Assembly (NCBI GenBank): GCA_050313895.1
Contig: JBNPMI010000006.1
Direction: 5' to 3' (one strand)
Length of the DNA stretch: 64,000 bases
Source of the DNA: JALFST01 sp022779285
Lineage (GTDB): Bacteria; Bacillota; Clostridia; Tissierellales; Peptoniphilaceae
Part shown: piece by piece, positions 62,286 through 64,000 of the stretch
Layout of the letters: each line of letters opens with the position of its first letter
Numbering within the stretch: position 1 is the stretch's first letter
Position numbers and translations under genes: made by a program
The notes under the pieces: generated by a model
Told to the model about the DNA's origin: nothing
Databases searched by the model: none
What the model saw: the letters and a program-made list of their open reading frames with translations, nothing else

Positions 62286-62882
62286 TTATGTAACCATCTT
62301 TCCCTCCCGAGCGTAATCCAACATCAGACGCAGCATGGCCGCAAAAAGCGGGCGATTTTTCCTGAAATTTTCTCTTGCTCCCAGGATTTCAGCACCCAGC
62401 ATAATGGTATTCATGAGATTCAGCAGCAGGTCTGAATAGAAAAACTCCATGCCTTCTTGAGATTGAGCACCGAAGCTTTCTTCAAACATGACGCGGTTTT
62501 CTTTCTTCAATTCCTGAAAAAGATTCCGCAAAGCCGGATTTTTTTGTGAGGCTTGAAGATAAATCACATAAAGGCTCATAAGATCGCTTTCATCCAACAC
62601 CTTGTCCAGAAGCATGTTGATCAGGGTTTCATCGTCCCAGTCGGACGCACTGCCTGCAGTCTGCTGAATGATGTTGATTCGATAATCAATGCCTTGAATC
62701 ATGAGATCATGAAGGATGTCCGTCGTGTTCGAATAATAGTGATAGAAGCCTCCCTTGGAGAGAGATGTTTTCGCAATGATGTCTTCCATCGTGGTTTTCT
62801 CAAACCCCTTGGCTAAGAAGACCGTTTTTGCCGCCTCCATAATTTCCTCTTTTCGTTCTTTTTTTGTTTTTACAGTACGCAT
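62286..62882 (-). CDS. TetR family transcriptional regulator of the transport locus
   Basis: This 198-residue regulator has an N-terminal TetR helix-turn-helix (ERKEEIMEAAKTVFLAKGFE, TTMEDIIAKTSLSKGGFYHYY) and a variable ligand domain. The start at 62882 follows GGGAGAG. Matching operators sit in its own promoter and in front of the transporter operon. That predicts repression of both until a ligand, likely the transported compound or a related stress molecule, is bound. Confidence 0.9.
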   Translation of the reverse strand: MRTVKTKKERKEEIMEAAKTVFLAKGFEKTTMEDIIAKTSLSKGGFYHYYSNTTDILHDLMIQGIDYRINIIQQTAGSASDWDDETLINMLLDKVLDESDLMSLYVIYLQASQKNPALRNLFQELKKENRVMFEESFGAQSQEGMEFFYSDLLLNLMNTIMLGAEILGARENFRKNRPLFAAMLRLMLDYAREGKMVT

Positions 62883-62922
62883 AATCTCTCCCGGTAAAAT
62901 CATCGACGGTCTCGTCTATCAT

Positions 62923-62938
62923 GTTAGCTGATTCTAAC
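62923..62938. promoter_or_regulatory. TetR-family operator in the regulator's own promoter
   Basis: GTTAG, CTGATT, CTAAC repeats the arms and 6-bp spacing of the site at 62254-62269; the flanking AT...T is also shared. It overlaps the -10 of the regulator's promoter. Confidence 0.8.
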
Positions 62939-62959
62939 TCGTATTTTCCTCCTTGTCAA
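62931..62959 (-). promoter_or_regulatory. Promoter of the TetR regulator
   Basis: On the minus strand, consensus -35 TTGACA (62954-62959), 17-bp spacer, -10 TAGAAT (62931-62936). The -10 is part of the operator, so bound repressor would block it. Confidence 0.88.
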
Positions 62960-63156
62960 CCTCCGGATATGCTTTTCTCTTGTCCGTCAGCAATCATCCC
63001 ATTTTTAATGGCATCAGCAAAGCGGATTGCATCGTTCTGAAAATACGCACGATGCAATAGTCCTCTTTTCGTTGTTTTTCATTATTTCCTCCCGTTAAAT
63101 TTTTCGTCATTCGCGTGGACGCCCCCATGTGCTTTTTTGCCTTCCCTGCCCTGGCA

Positions 63157-63189
63157 ATAAAAAACCGCAAGCCTCCCGGCCTACGGTTT
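63157..63189 (-). terminator. Second of two tandem terminators
   Basis: AAACCG and CGGTTT arms, extended by weaker inner pairing, are followed on the minus strand by a T run (A run at 63159-63164). It follows the terminator at 63201-63226 on the same strand. The 200 bp between it and the TetR promoter hold only a short frame reading QNDAIRFADAIKNGMIADGQ, too weak to call. Confidence 0.75.
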
Positions 63190-63200
63190 CTTTCCTGCAT

Positions 63201-63226
63201 AAAAAAAGCGCAGCTCGCGCTGCGCT
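63201..63226 (-). terminator. Terminator of the toxin/immunity-like pair
   Basis: AGCGCAGC and GCTGCGCT arms with a TCGC loop are followed on the minus strand by seven T. It starts 3 bp after the small gene's stop. Confidence 0.92.
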
Positions 63227-63229
63227 CTA

Positions 63230-63439
63230 TCAATGATTACTATTTTGTTTTTTTCGTATGATTTCATTGGCTTCTTCCTCGGTGATGCTGCGAACAGGTA
63301 TTCCGCCAAAATAAATTTGTGCCATTTCTACGTCTTCAACCCAACTATTAGAATCTATATCATATCTCTGAACCAACGCCCCCTCTTTGTCTCGTATCAG
63401 TCGATCTCCATCATGTTCTATAAAATACCTATAACTCAC
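63230..63439 (-). CDS. Small acidic protein, putative immunity protein
   Basis: This 69-residue acidic protein starts at a GTG (63439) behind AAGGAG. It contains YFIEHDGDRLIRDKEGALVQRY and the tail ITEEEANEIIRKKQ; there are no membrane segments. It lies 22 bp after a RelA/SpoT-fold toxin fragment and ends at a strong terminator. Small acidic proteins directly behind polymorphic toxin domains are typically immunity proteins; that role is inferred from position and size. Confidence 0.6.
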   Translation of the reverse strand: MSYRYFIEHDGDRLIRDKEGALVQRYDIDSNSWVEDVEMAQIYFGGIPVRSITEEEANEIIRKKQNSNH

Positions 63440-63461
63440 AATTGATTCTCCTTGTCTTCTA

Positions 63462-63905
63462 TCATTGAATATCATTGGGGATAACAATACTTGTTGAATT
63501 TTTTATCATCACTTTGTTCAGCTCAATTTTTCTATCTTTACTGGTACTTGGCAATCTAAACTCTTCATACAACTTATGGTTTATCTCTTTGACCTCCAAA
63601 CTTTGCGGAGTATGAAATTGAAATTCAAAGACATAACCATCCTTTGTTTTCATCAAAGTATTGATTCCGCGATAAGCAGATGTCTCCACTTTTAACGTGT
63701 TTGCTATCTCAACAAAGGTGTAACCCTTCTTTTCCAATGTTTTTTGAATTTCAAAAAAATCAGATACAAGTTTCGCAGGTTCGGAAACATTTGTGTACCG
63801 CAGGGCATCTGTGATATGTTTTGCATATTCTTCAATGGAAAGCCCTTTTTTCTTCGACTGATCACTCAGCTTCCTTACAATCGGGTCTGCTGCTCTTAGA
63901 CAATT
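63462..63905 (-). pseudogene. RelA/SpoT-fold toxin C-terminal fragment, truncated by an insertion sequence
   Basis: About 147 codons of original sequence remain, ending at a stop at 63462. The fold is RelA/SpoT-like: DALRYT (metal-binding Asp, then Arg), SAYRGINTLM in the position of YRSLH, and YVFEFQFHT in the position of VEIQIRT (catalytic Glu), then EINHKLYEEFR. Similar domains form the toxic ends of polymorphic and phage-associated proteins. Codons upstream of 63905 belong to the left end of an insertion sequence read backwards, so the N-terminal part is missing here. It is followed by the small putative immunity gene. Confidence 0.65.
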
Positions 63906-64000
63906 GTAATGTAGTAAGACATATGTGACACTTTCAAAAAAATAAAAGAGGTGCTCTGATACAATGTGTTTAAGCAAAAACCGTTGCATCGAAAGGAGCC
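63905..64000 (+). mobile_element. Left end of a third IS481-type element (runs out of window)
   Basis: TGTAATGTAGTAAGACATATG at 63905 closely matches the left end of the element at 37270, in 20-base pieces TGTAATGT and TAAGACATATGTGACA. It is followed by a similar leader including GATACAATG and AAAGGAG at the window edge; the transposase start should lie just beyond 64000. It sits inside the toxin gene. Confidence 0.75.

Noticed and set aside
62994..63233. 79-residue minus-strand frame before the TetR promoter
   Set aside because: It contains two terminators; a shorter frame nearby (reading ADAIKNGMIADGQ) looks more protein-like but lacks a start, so neither is called.
1..64000. CRISPR array or other regularly spaced repeats
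   Set aside because: No set of three or more evenly spaced repeats was seen; repeats found are IS ends, operators and terminators.

Overview
The window comes from a monoderm Bacillota genome, most likely class Clostridia (Lachnospiraceae or a close relative). This rests on a CIRCE-controlled groES-groEL, a class B sortase, monoderm-type Tad pilus genes (Flp1-like pilin, TadE-like proteins, a DUF5702-type giant), secG-rnr-smpB, nadD-yqeK-rsfS-comEA, strong AGGAGG ribosome sites and several TTG/GTG starts. The genus assignment is inference. Most of the window is moderate-GC core genome on the minus strand; mobile and accessory pieces lie at about 13.1, 37.2-40.9, 49.9-53.6 and 63.2-64 kb.

Layout. 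0-8.4 kb: polA-coaE-slt operon, tRNA-Leu, a UvrD-like helicase, a phosphoesterase, an rRNA pseudouridine synthase, and a response regulator that has lost its phosphorylation site. 8.5-10.6 kb: groES-groEL with promoter and CIRCE. 10.9-12.9 kb: a secreted lipoprotein flavin reductase. 13.1 kb: an IS30 remnant. 13.7-19.2 kb: sortase B and an unknown partner, pepF, mutY, and a TadZ-like ATPase. 19.3-25.7 kb: a one-chain NfnA-NfnB fusion, msrAB, smpB, rnr, secG. 25.7-28.1 kb: comEA, rsfS and a fused nadD-yqeK. 28.2-36.5 kb: a Tad pilus operon (cpaF, tadB, tadC, flp, two TadE-like genes, a 981-residue DUF5702/TadG-like protein and a WG-repeat-like membrane protein).

37.2-40.9 kb is an accessory islet. 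Two different IS481-type insertion sequences bracket a very AT-rich gene pair: a secreted protein with a Cys/His constellation and a small lipoprotein. 41-49.6 kb carries dCMP deaminase, an UMF1 transporter, a PLPC-like protein, two convergent phosphoglycerol-transferase-like membrane enzymes, a C39-like peptidase, uridine kinase and a nucleotidyltransferase. 50.2-53.3 kb is a compact redox/metal module (flavodoxin, CDF transporter, glutathione peroxidase, OhrR-type regulator) with a promoter overlapped by palindromic operators. It is bracketed by two look-alike terminators and sits next to a recombinase-like fragment.

54-62.9 kb is a transport locus: peptide/nickel-type ABC importer, a pair of exporter-fold ABC half-transporters, and a TetR regulator with two matching GTTAG-N6-CTAAC operators. 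A metallophore or peptide uptake system is a reasonable hypothesis. The right edge holds a RelA/SpoT-fold toxin fragment with a small putative immunity gene. The toxin's N-terminal part is cut off by the left end of another IS481-type element that runs out of the window.
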